NCBI GenBank assembly: GCA_003223145.1 | Contig: QHXY01000005.1 | Coordinates: forward strand, 1-32,590 | Source: Acidobacteriota bacterium | GTDB taxonomy: Bacteria; Acidobacteriota; Polarisedimenticolia; Gp22-AA2 | DNA: 32,590 nucleotides | Direction: 5' to 3' | Notes under the pieces: generated by a model | Seen by the model: only the letters and a program-made list of their open reading frames with translations | What the model was told of the DNA's origin: nothing | The model's database searches: none | Shown here: positions 15,839-24,186 of the stretch, piece by piece | Layout: each line of letters begins with the position of its first letter | Position numbering within the stretch: the stretch's first letter is position 1 | Translations under genes and position numbers: made by a program

Positions 15839-18595
15839 CTACTTCAGCGGGCGCCGCCAGCGGCGGATGGGCCGGCGCGGATCGGACCGCAGGGCGTACT
15901 TGAAGACGCGCCGGTACCAGAACTCCGTGGAGTAGAGGGAGTAGCCGCGAGCGGTGTAACGCTCGTCCGGGTCGGGTCGCGGCAACGCCAGCTCGGGCCG
16001 GCGCAGCACCTCGGCGAAAGGATGCGGGATGCAGGTGTTCGACATCGGGTCGAGGATGACCTCCGCGCCGTCGCACATCGCCACGATCACCTCGTGCGAG
16101 TCGATCCGCCGCGGCCCGCGGCCCCGGGGGTGATCGCTCGCCAGCATCGACAGCCAGCGCACGTCGAAGCCCTCGCGTCTCAGGATTTCCCCCAGAGCCA
16201 CCGCGTACCCCCAGCAGTAGGCGTGACCCCCGGCCAGGATGGAGACCGGATCGCTGCCTTCGGACGATGTCTCCGGGTGGAGCCGGCGGTAGACCCATTG
16301 CATTGCCTCCTTCGCCCGGTCGAGCCGGGAGGCGTGGGCGCTCCGCTTCCAGGCGCGGACATAGATCATCCGGTCGTCGGACGGCGGATAGGGGGGCATG
16401 CCGAGCTGTCGGAAGGTGTCGATCTCCTCCAGGACGACATCGCGGAAGCCGGCCGCCTGCAGACGCGCGGTCACGTCGTGGGGGACGGTCTTCCAGGTGT
16501 GGTTGTCGCAGATGCGATCCGGGTTGCGGGCGTCGCTCGGAACCGCCGCCACCAGGACGCCGCCCTGCCGCAGCACGCGATGGATCTCCGACAGGGTGGC
16601 GGTCACGGAGAAGGCGTGCTCGAGCGTGTTGTCGGCGTACACGCCGTCGAAGCGCCCGGCGAGGAACGGCAGGCGCGCGATGTCGCCCCGCAGGAAGCGG
16701 GCTCGGTCGGAGCGATAGTGCCGGACGGCCTTCGAGAGGAACTCCGCCCCGTAGTCGATGCCCTCCGCCTGCATCCACGGATAGAGCCGGGTGATCTCCG
16801 CGCTCCAATAGCCGGCCCCGCAGCCGAGATCGAGGACGCGGTCGCGATCCAGGGGAATCATCTCCTGCAGCCGTCGCGACTGCGCCTCGTTGCGCTCGCT
16901 CCCCATGATCGCCGTGTACTCGCGGCGGACCTGCCAGGCGGCGCTTTCCTCCGCCTCCCGGTGCGGCGCCGATTTCAGCTCGGCGCGCGCGATGCGGGCC
17001 ATCTCGGAAAGGCTCACGAACTCGACCCGCCCTTCCTGCCGCAGCCGCCGCAGACCCGCGGCGATCGCCGCGAAGTCGTGCTCTCCTTTGGTGTGTCCGA
17101 TCATCACGAAGTAGTCGTGGGCCGCCATGACCGCGGCCGGATAGTCGGCGAGGACATGCGCCAGCGGTTTCGGCAGCAGCCGGTTGACGAGAGGACGCAG
17201 GGGCCTCAGCCGGGCGTAACGGGCCGCCAGCCAGGCGCGTATCCTCTTGATGCGGCGGTACGCCTCGGTCGGAGGCCACGCGGCGGCCTCCTCCTCGAGA
17301 CAGCGCAGCAGGCGGCCGGCGAAGCGGGCCCCCTCGGGCCCGTCCAGCGACCAGCGCTGTCCGGGCCCCCAGGCGAACAGGGGCAGCTCGATGATTCCCT
17401 CCTCGTCCGGTGGGGCCAGGAGCTGCGGGTCCTGCCGGCCCGCGAAGTAGGGCTGGCGCCGCGAGAAGGCCAGGCGATAGTCGTAGCCGCGTGCGGCCGA
17501 GAAGCCCCCGGCGTGCACCGAAGAGTCGCACCCGATGCCGCACGCGACCAGCGCGTCGTGGAGTCGCGCAAACGGCTGTGTCTGGTATCCGCCGGCGCGG
17601 AAGGCGGTCACGCTGTAGGACGGATCGACCGGGCGTAGCACCGACTCGAGCGCCGATTTGCATTCCGCCAGACGGGCGGCCAGGTCCCCGGGATAGTCGG
17701 CGGCCTTCGACTTCGCAAGGTCCCAGGTCCAGGTGTTCCCCTCGCGCCTCGCACCCAGCTCCGGGAGCCATGCCGGGTGCAGATGAAGCTGCACGTCGTG
17801 CCCGCGTCGCACCGCGTCCTGCCACTGATGCTCCATGCGCGTCGCGACCGCCGGATCGTTCGCGCGCAGCCAGAGATACTCGCCGGCCTCCGCCATCAGC
17901 GTCAGCGTCGCTCCCTCCCGATCTCCGGTGCCGAGGAACGCGTCCGCGGGCTCGAACAGATCCGCCTCCCAGTCGATCGTCTCGCCCGGGGGGATCGGCT
18001 GCCAGGTCTCGTAGTCCAGTGTCACGGCCACCAGGCGCCGCCTGCGCCCCGCCAGGAAGAGGGCGTGGCCGCTCCTGAGGATGCGTTCCATCTCCAGGCG
18101 GAGGTACCTGCGGACCAGCCGCTCGAGCTCGTCCGGCTCCAGGTAGTTGCCGCCTGGGCACCACGCCGCGATGAAGGCGACGCCGCCCTCCTTCAGGTGC
18201 TCCGCGATCCATCGGAGAGAGGCGTTTCGGCCGTCCTCTTGCAGATAGCAGATGACGTCGCTGAAGACAATCAGATCGTACGGTCCGGCGATGTCGCCGA
18301 CCCGGCCGAGATCGGCTGCGGAGCCCTGCGCGAACCGGATGAACGGAAAGCGCCGCCGGCCCTTTTCGATCGCCAGGGCGCTGAACTCGACCCCGTCGAG
18401 CCGCCGGAAGCTGTCGCGGAAGTGCGCCAGGAAGGCCCCGAAGCCGCAACCGATGTCCAGGACCGATTCCCCGGACGGGACGCGCTCGCGAATCAGGCTG
18501 CGGTACAGGGCGTAGCGATCCGAGTCGGCCGCGCCGATCGCCCAGGGATCGTCGTCGTCGCGATAGATCTGGTTGAAGTCCCGCCTAACTTGCAT
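15839..18595 (-). CDS. Four-part fusion: methyltransferase, deacetylase-like, methyltransferase, transglutaminase-like
   Basis: 918 residues in one unbroken frame. (1) About 1-185: SAM methyltransferase resembling NodS, opening RRDFNQIYRDDDDPW, motif I VLDIGCGFGAF at 45-55. (2) About 188-535: a barrel resembling polysaccharide deacetylases, with VTLDYETW, GHDVQLHLHPAW near 266-276, TAFRAGGYQTQPF, CDSSVHAGG, and VEFVSLSEMA closing the barrel. (3) About 555-750: a second SAM methyltransferase, VLDLGCGAGYW at 587-597, DNTLEHAFS. (4) About 765-918: a transglutaminase-like module with C794 (HAYCWGYA), H834 (DSHEVIV) and D849 (VILDP) in the expected order and spacing. No signal peptide or membrane helix is seen, so it is probably cytosolic. 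It overlaps the flippase gene by 11 bases, tying it to glycan assembly. Substrates are unknown. Confidence 0.85.
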   Translation of the reverse strand: MQVRRDFNQIYRDDDDPWAIGAADSDRYALYRSLIRERVPSGESVLDIGCGFGAFLAHFRDSFRRLDGVEFSALAIEKGRRRFPFIRFAQGSAADLGRVGDIAGPYDLIVFSDVICYLQEDGRNASLRWIAEHLKEGGVAFIAAWCPGGNYLEPDELERLVRRYLRLEMERILRSGHALFLAGRRRRLVAVTLDYETWQPIPPGETIDWEADLFEPADAFLGTGDREGATLTLMAEAGEYLWLRANDPAVATRMEHQWQDAVRRGHDVQLHLHPAWLPELGARREGNTWTWDLAKSKAADYPGDLAARLAECKSALESVLRPVDPSYSVTAFRAGGYQTQPFARLHDALVACGIGCDSSVHAGGFSAARGYDYRLAFSRRQPYFAGRQDPQLLAPPDEEGIIELPLFAWGPGQRWSLDGPEGARFAGRLLRCLEEEAAAWPPTEAYRRIKRIRAWLAARYARLRPLRPLVNRLLPKPLAHVLADYPAAVMAAHDYFVMIGHTKGEHDFAAIAAGLRRLRQEGRVEFVSLSEMARIARAELKSAPHREAEESAAWQVRREYTAIMGSERNEAQSRRLQEMIPLDRDRVLDLGCGAGYWSAEITRLYPWMQAEGIDYGAEFLSKAVRHYRSDRARFLRGDIARLPFLAGRFDGVYADNTLEHAFSVTATLSEIHRVLRQGGVLVAAVPSDARNPDRICDNHTWKTVPHDVTARLQAAGFRDVVLEEIDTFRQLGMPPYPPSDDRMIYVRAWKRSAHASRLDRAKEAMQWVYRRLHPETSSEGSDPVSILAGGHAYCWGYAVALGEILRREGFDVRWLSMLASDHPRGRGPRRIDSHEVIVAMCDGAEVILDPMSNTCIPHPFAEVLRRPELALPRPDPDERYTARGYSLYSTEFWYRRVFKYALRSDPRRPIRRWRRPLK

Positions 18596-19846
18596 GACCG
18601 GGGTGCCACCAGGCGCAATAGACGACCTGCGCCACCAGGACGAGAACGTAGCACACCAGGGAGGACAGCGAGGCGCCCATGATGCCGTAGGCGGGGATCC
18701 AGAAAAGGTTGAGACCGACGTTCAGCGCGCACGCCACGATCCAGATCAGGACCGAAAACCACGGGAACGACATCGAGGCAAGATAACTCGAGACGATGTT
18801 ATTCACGCCGTAGAAGATCATGGCGATCGCCAGCAGCACGAACGCCGGTGCCGCCGGCAGAAAATCCGCTCCGAACAGCAGACGGATGACCGGCCGGGCG
18901 AACAGGGCGGCGATTCCCGATACGCCCATCATCAGCACCAGCACCAGGCCGCTCATGCCCGCCGTCAGCCTCCATTTCTCCTCGCGGGTCGCGCGGGCCA
19001 CCAGCTTCGGGAACAGAAGCGTGCCGATGATCGACGGCAGGAGATAAACGAGGTCCGCCATCGAGGCGGCGATCGAATAGTAGCCGGTCTGCCGCGCCCC
19101 GAGCATGTGCTGCACCATCAAGAGATCGAAGCGCACCACCAGATAGGCGAACAGACAGGCCAGATACGACTTCAGCCCGTAGACCAGGTGCGCGCGCAGG
19201 AGACCGGGAGACGGCCATGGGATGACCGGGGCGAGGCGCCAGATCCTCATCAAGACCTGCGCCAGGCCGACGGCCGAGGCCGCCACTCCTGCCGCGAACA
19301 GAGCCGCGGGCGAGACGCTCCCCTCCAGGATGACCAGGACGATCAGACGCCGATGAGCAGATTCTGCAGGAGGAGATAGACGAGACCGATCGGGATCGAC
19401 GCGGAAGTCAGCAGCAGGAGCGTCCCGCTCAGGGGGGCGATGTCGGGACGGAGGAACGCGATCCCCCAGAGCGCCGCGACCACGACCGTGCCGAGAACCG
19501 CGCTGACGGCCAGGCTGTTGCCCGCCAGGCGCGGCAGCAGGCTGCGGTCCCGGGCGGCGAAGAACGTGTTGGCGGAATGCAGCCCCAGGTTCCCGAACTG
19601 CACACCGATACCGGCCAGCGCTCCGGCCACCGCGTACAGACCGCGTCCTTCCGGGCCGAGCGCCCGCGCCACCATGACGCTCGCCGCGACACCCGCCCCG
19701 ATCAGGAACACCCGGGTCGCGAAGGTCTCGCCCACCTTCCAGGCGAAATCGGACGCGAAGGCCCTCTGCCAGAAAGCGGCCCCCGCCGACCACAGCGAAG
19801 GGAGGGAGAACACGGTGCTCGAATCGAAGCGTGCGCCGCGCAGCAT
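18585..19846 (-). pseudogene. Wzx-like polysaccharide flippase, frame-broken in the middle
   Basis: A MATE/MVF-like oligosaccharide flippase moving lipid-linked glycan across the inner membrane. The first part, from ATG 19846 (alternative TTG 19855), carries FATRVFLIGAGVAASVMVARALGPEGRGLYA and helices up to LVYLLLQNLLIGV, then stops at TGA 19345-19343. The second part, in another frame, resumes RLIVLVILEGSVSPAALFAAG and continues through KSYLACLFAYLVVRFDLLMVQHMLG, GYYSIAASMADLVYLLPSIIGTLLFPK to the stop at 18585. Roughly 10-20 residues expected after LLIG are missing at the join. As written the protein is cut after about five helices. The 496-residue track ORF reads nonsense in its N-terminal 250 residues. 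It is the first gene of the flippase-fusion operon. Confidence 0.85.
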
Positions 19847-19874
19847 GATCGGCAAAGATAGGCTCGTCCGCCGC

Positions 19875-19904
19875 CTGAATCAAGACGCGCGGGCACGCTA
19901 TAAT
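19875..19904 (+). promoter_or_regulatory. Promoter for the GT2-methyltransferase-GT-C operon
   Basis: A perfect TATAAT at 19899-19904, preceded after 18 bases by a weak CTGAAT (19875-19880). It lies in the gap between the divergent flippase and GT2 genes. The ATG of the track ORF (19903) lies inside this -10 box and so cannot be the translation start. Confidence 0.6.
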
Positions 19905-20034
19905 GCGCCCGCTTCGCTCCGCGGCCGGTCCGATTCCCGGGCGGGCTTCCGGAAGGCGCGGCACGAGGTGCGGCGATGCCGTTCGCAGGCGCTGCGTGAC
20001 ACATCCCGCGGGATCTCCCCCCGGCGGCGGTCCG

Positions 20035-21042
20035 GTGCAAGCCCTCCCGGCCGCGGGCCCGCGGCGACGTCTCACCTCGCACCTCAGCGTCGTCGTCCCC
20101 CTCTACAACGAGGAAGAGAACGTCGTTGAGCTGCACCGGCGTCTGACCGGCATCCTGAACGGGCGCGGCATCCCCCACGTGCTGTATTTCGTCAATGACG
20201 GGAGCCGGGACGGCACCCTGGAGCGCCTGCGCAAACTCGCCTCCACCGACGGCCGCGTGCGCGTCCTGTCGTTCTCGCGCAACTTCGGGCACCAGATGTC
20301 GATCAGCGCCGGGCTGGCCCACGCCGACGGCGACGCCGTCGTGGTGATGGACGCGGACCTGCAGGACCCGCCGGAGTTGATCCCGGACATGCTCGATGGC
20401 TGGGCCGAAGGCTATGACGTGGTGTACGCCGTGCGCCGCAAGCGCAAGGAGGGCACGCTCAAGCGCGCCGCGTACGCGCTCTTCTACCGCGTCCTGCGTC
20501 GTATCAGCAACGTCGAGATGCCCCTCGACTCCGGGGACTTCTCGCTGCTGGACGCGCGCGTCGTCGGCCTGCTGCGCAGCTTCCCGGAGCGCAACCGATT
20601 CGTACGCGGCCTGCGCTCCTGGGTCGGCTTCCGGCAGACCGAGCTGGCGTACGAACGCATGCCGCGGCGCGCCGGGGAACCGAAGTACCGCATCCGCCAT
20701 CTCGTGAAGCTGGCACTGGACGGGTTCTTCGCCTTCTCGACCGTGCCGCTGCAGCTGTCGACCTGGCTCGGCTTCCTGGCGGCCGGGCTGGGCTTTCTCT
20801 ACCTCCTCTACGCCCTCGCCAGCCGGTTTCTTTACCAGAATCCGGCGGGCTGGACCTCGCTCGCGGCGATCATCCTGTTTCTCGGGGGCACGCAGCTGAT
20901 CCTGCTGGGGGTCCTGGGCGAGTACGTCGGGCGGATCTACGAAGAGGTCAAGCTGCGCCCGCTCTACATCGTGGACGAGGCGATCGGGTTCCCGGAAGAG
21001 GCACACGGCGCGGTCACGCGCCTGGGCGGGAAAAGTCCGTAG
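20035..21042 (+). CDS. GT2 family glycosyltransferase with C-terminal membrane anchor
   Basis: About 335 residues from GTG 20035 (GTG 19996 is the other candidate). It resembles DPM1/GtrB/ArnC-type enzymes that load a sugar onto polyprenyl phosphate: LSVVVPLYNEEENV, FVNDGSRDG at 52-60, SFSRNFGHQMSISAGL, the metal/donor motif DADLQDPPEL at 106-115, DSGDFSLLDARVV, and YRIRHLVKLALDG. Two membrane helices follow (STWLGFLAAGLGFLYLLYALA and AAIILFLGGTQLILLGVLGEYVGRIYEE). It provides the activated sugar carrier for the GT-C protein two genes downstream. The leader from the TATAAT box is long, about 85-125 bases, which makes the start choice uncertain. Confidence 0.88.
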   Translation: MQALPAAGPRRRLTSHLSVVVPLYNEEENVVELHRRLTGILNGRGIPHVLYFVNDGSRDGTLERLRKLASTDGRVRVLSFSRNFGHQMSISAGLAHADGDAVVVMDADLQDPPELIPDMLDGWAEGYDVVYAVRRKRKEGTLKRAAYALFYRVLRRISNVEMPLDSGDFSLLDARVVGLLRSFPERNRFVRGLRSWVGFRQTELAYERMPRRAGEPKYRIRHLVKLALDGFFAFSTVPLQLSTWLGFLAAGLGFLYLLYALASRFLYQNPAGWTSLAAIILFLGGTQLILLGVLGEYVGRIYEEVKLRPLYIVDEAIGFPEEAHGAVTRLGGKSP

Positions 21043-21051
21043 AGGAGCCTG

Positions 21052-21807
21052 ATGGACCTCTCGATGTACCGCGATTTCGCGGAGGTCCACGAAGATCGGC
21101 ACTGGTGGTTCGTGGGACGCCGCCGGATCGTCCGGTCGCTGCTCATGAGCCTGCTTGGCCCGGGGCGCGACCGGACACTCCTCGAGATCGGCTGCGGCAC
21201 CGGCGGGATGCTCCCGGTCCTCTCGGAGTTCGGCCGGGTGACCGGCGTCGATCCGTCCGAGGACGCCATCCGCTACTCGCGTCAGAGGCACGGCCGCCAC
21301 GCCGAGCTCCTGCGCGTCGATTTCCCCGGCGAGCTGCCCCCGGGGGGCGGCTACGACGTCGTGGCCCTGTTCGACGTCCTGGAGCACCTGGATGACGACG
21401 CCTTGGCGCTCCGGCGCGCCGCATCTCTCCTGTCCCCGGGTGGGCTGCTCGTCGCCACCGTCCCGGCGCACCGCTTCCTCTGGTCGCCGCACGACATCAT
21501 CAACCATCATCGACGGCGCTATGCCCGCCGGGAGCTGCGCGCGCGCATCCGCGAGTCCGGTCTGGTCGTGTCACGACTGTCGTACTTCAACATGTTTCTC
21601 TTCCCCGCGGTCCTCATGGCCCGCCTGGTACGCCGATCGGCCGCCGGCGTGGACGGCGGACGGTCCGACTTCAAGACCACGCCGGGTCTGGTCAATTCGG
21701 CCCTGGCGCGTCTGTTCGGCGCCGAGCGTTTCCTGCTGCGCCGCCTCGACCTGCCGTTCGGTGTCTCCCTGCTGGCCGTGGCGCGCAAGCAGGCGGCGCC
21801 CCGATGA
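21052..21807 (+). CDS. Class I SAM-dependent methyltransferase
   Basis: 251 residues. ATG 21052 has AGGAG six bases upstream. Motif I is LLEIGCGTGGML at 43-54, then VTGVDPSEDAI, ALFDVLEHLDDD and LSPGGLLVATVPAH. The opening MYRDFAEVHEDRHWWFVGRRR is typical of methyltransferases in polysaccharide clusters. The acceptor is probably a lipid-linked sugar or sugar nucleotide, inferred from the flanking genes. A hydrophobic segment (YFNMFLFPAVLMARLV) may touch the membrane. It ends in ATGA overlap with the next gene. Confidence 0.88.
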   Translation: MDLSMYRDFAEVHEDRHWWFVGRRRIVRSLLMSLLGPGRDRTLLEIGCGTGGMLPVLSEFGRVTGVDPSEDAIRYSRQRHGRHAELLRVDFPGELPPGGGYDVVALFDVLEHLDDDALALRRAASLLSPGGLLVATVPAHRFLWSPHDIINHHRRRYARRELRARIRESGLVVSRLSYFNMFLFPAVLMARLVRRSAAGVDGGRSDFKTTPGLVNSALARLFGAERFLLRRLDLPFGVSLLAVARKQAAPR

Positions 21808-23153
21808 CATCGGGCCGCGGCGCGCTGCTGGTCCTCTTGGCCCTGGCCGTCCGGACGCCGATCCTGCTCACCCAGCACGACGATTACGCGAGCGGCGGAA
21901 TTACCACCGCCCTCGGTCTGGTGGCGCGCAATATCCTGGAGGGGCGCGGGCTCGTGGAGACCACCGGTCCCGACGCGATCCTCGCGCTCTACGATCGCCA
22001 GCAGGCCGAGGGCCGGCTGATCGACATCCAGGATTTTCCGGATCCTCCCGACCAGCCGACCAAGCCGTTGATCCAGAGAATGCCCGGCTACCCGCTCTTC
22101 CTGGCGATCGTGTGGAAGCCGGCCGGCGGTTACCGCTACCTCCCGGCCCAGGCGGTCCAGGTCCTTCTGGGCTCCCTGCTGCCGCTCCTGCTGTACGCCG
22201 CCGGGGGGCGCCTGTTCGGAGAGAGCGCCGGGATGCTCGCGGGTGGGATCACCGCGCTCAACCTGCCGATGGCCTGGCTGTCCGTGGTGCCGCTCTATGA
22301 CGGGTGGGTCCTCCTGGTCGCCGGTGTGGTCGTCTGGCTCCTGGTCCGGAGCGACGGGCGCGGCCACCCGTTCGTGGACTGGGCCTGGCTGGGGCTGGTC
22401 GCCGCCGCCGGGGCGCTCGTCCCCCGCCTCGGCCCGCGCCGGGCCGCCGTGCGCGGCGCCGTGGCGCTGGGGATTCCACTTCTCGTCCTTCTGCCGTGGA
22501 CCGTGCGCAACGAACGGATCTTCCACCGGCCGATCCTGACGAACACGTTCTTCTGGGCGACGGTCTGGGAGGGATTCGGCGAAATCGACAACGACTTCGG
22601 CGCGGTCCTCGACGACCGCGCCACCTTCGCGGCGGTCAGGGCGGCGCATCCAGGAGTCATTTACGCGTCTCCCGAATATGACGACCTGCTGCGCCCGCGG
22701 GTCCTCGAAGCGGTCCGTTCCCGCCCGGCCTTCCTCGTCAGGCTCGCCCTGCGCCGCCTGGCCCGCGGTCTGCTTCTTCCCGACGACCGCTGGGGTCTCC
22801 CGGCCGCCGAGGACCCGGGGCGCAGCTACGCCGCGTTTCGCGCGCGCACCGGCGGCGGCCCGGCCGCTTACGCGGCCGCCGAGCCGCTGGCGGTTGCGAT
22901 CAAGCTCATGAAGCTGCTCTGGGGCCCCGTCCTGCCGGGTCTCGCCGTCTTCGGTCTGTGGAAGCGCCGGGATCGCTGGCGCGAGCTCCTGCCGCTTCTG
23001 GGCGTCGCGGCGGCCTTTCTTGCGCCCACCGTCCTCCTGCACATGGAGGGGCGTTACCTGCTGCCGGCCTCCCTCATCTGGACCCTGCTCGCCGCAGCCT
23101 GCTTCTCACCGGTCCCCGGGGCACCCGCGTCAGGTGGTCGCGCCGCCGCATGA
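21804..23153 (+). CDS. GT-C type membrane glycosyltransferase (family 39-like)
   Basis: 449 residues, polytopic. Features of ArnT/PMT-like enzymes using polyprenyl-linked sugars: an acidic pair in the first outside loop (LTQHDDYASGG), MPGYPLFLAIVW with following helices, a helix pair around ALNLPMAWLSVVPLYDGWVLLVAGVVVWLL, LLVLLPWTVRNERIFHRP, and near the end HMEGRYLLPASLIWTLLAAA. Between WLGLVAAAGAL and RAAVRGAVALG the usual positively charged RP segment and a hydrophobic stretch of about 15-20 residues seem short, so an in-frame loss is possible. Its 3' end overlaps the convergent arsS gene by 24 bases. Confidence 0.75.
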   Translation: MTSGRGALLVLLALAVRTPILLTQHDDYASGGITTALGLVARNILEGRGLVETTGPDAILALYDRQQAEGRLIDIQDFPDPPDQPTKPLIQRMPGYPLFLAIVWKPAGGYRYLPAQAVQVLLGSLLPLLLYAAGGRLFGESAGMLAGGITALNLPMAWLSVVPLYDGWVLLVAGVVVWLLVRSDGRGHPFVDWAWLGLVAAAGALVPRLGPRRAAVRGAVALGIPLLVLLPWTVRNERIFHRPILTNTFFWATVWEGFGEIDNDFGAVLDDRATFAAVRAAHPGVIYASPEYDDLLRPRVLEAVRSRPAFLVRLALRRLARGLLLPDDRWGLPAAEDPGRSYAAFRARTGGGPAAYAAAEPLAVAIKLMKLLWGPVLPGLAVFGLWKRRDRWRELLPLLGVAAAFLAPTVLLHMEGRYLLPASLIWTLLAAACFSPVPGAPASGGRAAA

Positions 23154-24176
23154 GGAGCCGGCGCCCGCCGTGCACCCATAGCAGTGATTCCCGGTGATGA
23201 TGCGGCGCGCGTGGAGAGCCTCCGGGTCGAAGTCGCGGACATGACTTGGCGCGCCGTGGCCGATCGTCAGCTCGAGCATCTGGTTGAAGTCGCAATCGTA
23301 CAGGCGGCCGTCCCAGCCCACGGACAGCGTGTACCGGCACATCACCCCGGCGGCGGCCGCCGGGTTGAAGGCGTTCGCCAGGCGCTGCATATACCCTTCG
23401 TAGTTGCCGGACTCCAGGAGAAACTCGAGGAAGCGGCTGATCGGCATGTTGGTGATGGTGTGCAGATCGTTGAACACGATGCCGTGGTCGCGGGCGAGAC
23501 GTTGTCTGAACTGCCTCTCCTGCGGCTCCTGCGCGGGAGGGAGGAAGGCGCCGACGGGGTTGGTGACGAGGGTCAGCACGAGACCGCTTCCCGGTGTCCC
23601 GTACCCCAGGGCATTCAGGAGTCGCAGGGCCTCGATCGATTTCTCAAAGACCCCGCCGCCGCGCTGGGCGTCGGTTTGTGCGGGGACGACGGACGGCAGC
23701 GAGGCCACGACCTCCACATGATGCCGTGCCAGGAACCCGCCGAGATCCGCCTGCGACGGCAGGAGGAGCACGCTGAGATTGCACCGATCCATGACCCGCC
23801 GCCCCAGCCGCTTCGATTCCTCCACCAGGTAGCGGAAGACCGGGCTCAGCTCCGGCGCCCCCCCGGTGATGTCGACGGTCGGGATGTCGGTGGGCGCCAG
23901 CGCGGCCATACAGCGCTCCGCCGTCTCGCGCGACATCACCTCGGTGCGATCGGGGCCCGCGTCCACGTGACAGTGGCGGCAGGTCTGGTTGCACAGCTTG
24001 CCGACGTTGATCTGGAACACCACGATGCCGGTGGCCCTGAGCGGATGCAGCTGCGCCACGGCCAGCCTCTCCTCGAACCGCGGAACACCCCGCGTCGTTT
24101 CGAGAAGACGCACCTGCTCGGCGGCCGAGGAGAGCATGCTGCTCCGCGCCCTGAGGCTCTTCAGCGGTGGCGGCAT
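23130..24176 (-). CDS. arsS: Arsenosugar biosynthesis radical SAM protein
   Basis: 348 residues from ATG 24176. A radical SAM enzyme of the ArsS family, which takes part in building the deoxyadenosyl/ribosyl part of arsenosugars from methylated arsenic. The cluster motif CNQTCRHCH puts C62, C66 and C69 in CxxxCxxC spacing. Other family segments: VDITGGAPELSPVFRYLVEE, RCNLSVLL, VVASLPSVVPAQTDAQRG, FNDLHTITNMPISRF, CRYTLSVGWDGRLYDCDFNQML, and the C-terminal HCYGCTAGAGSSCGG, matching the SSCGG tail of the family. The track start 12 residues upstream is unnecessary. It lies 10 bases after its peroxidase-like partner. ArsM is not in the window. Confidence 0.92.
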   Translation of the reverse strand: MPPPLKSLRARSSMLSSAAEQVRLLETTRGVPRFEERLAVAQLHPLRATGIVVFQINVGKLCNQTCRHCHVDAGPDRTEVMSRETAERCMAALAPTDIPTVDITGGAPELSPVFRYLVEESKRLGRRVMDRCNLSVLLLPSQADLGGFLARHHVEVVASLPSVVPAQTDAQRGGGVFEKSIEALRLLNALGYGTPGSGLVLTLVTNPVGAFLPPAQEPQERQFRQRLARDHGIVFNDLHTITNMPISRFLEFLLESGNYEGYMQRLANAFNPAAAAGVMCRYTLSVGWDGRLYDCDFNQMLELTIGHGAPSHVRDFDPEALHARRIITGNHCYGCTAGAGSSCGGATT

Positions 24177-24186
24177 CGCCGACTCC

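Noticed and set aside
14441-17638. 1065-residue plus-strand ORF
   Set aside because: Antisense shadow of the APC permease and the fusion gene, with low-complexity Arg/Asp/Glu/His composition.
13629-18449. 1606-residue minus-strand ORF
   Set aside because: It is mostly Arg/Gly/Pro-rich shadow of the fusion gene and APC permease in another frame. Only its last 90 residues are real, as the N-terminus of the broken amidohydrolase.
19903-20034. N-terminal extension of the GT2 gene from ATG 19903
   Set aside because: The ATG lies inside a perfect TATAAT box, and the extension is Arg/Gly-rich with no similarity to GT2 enzymes.
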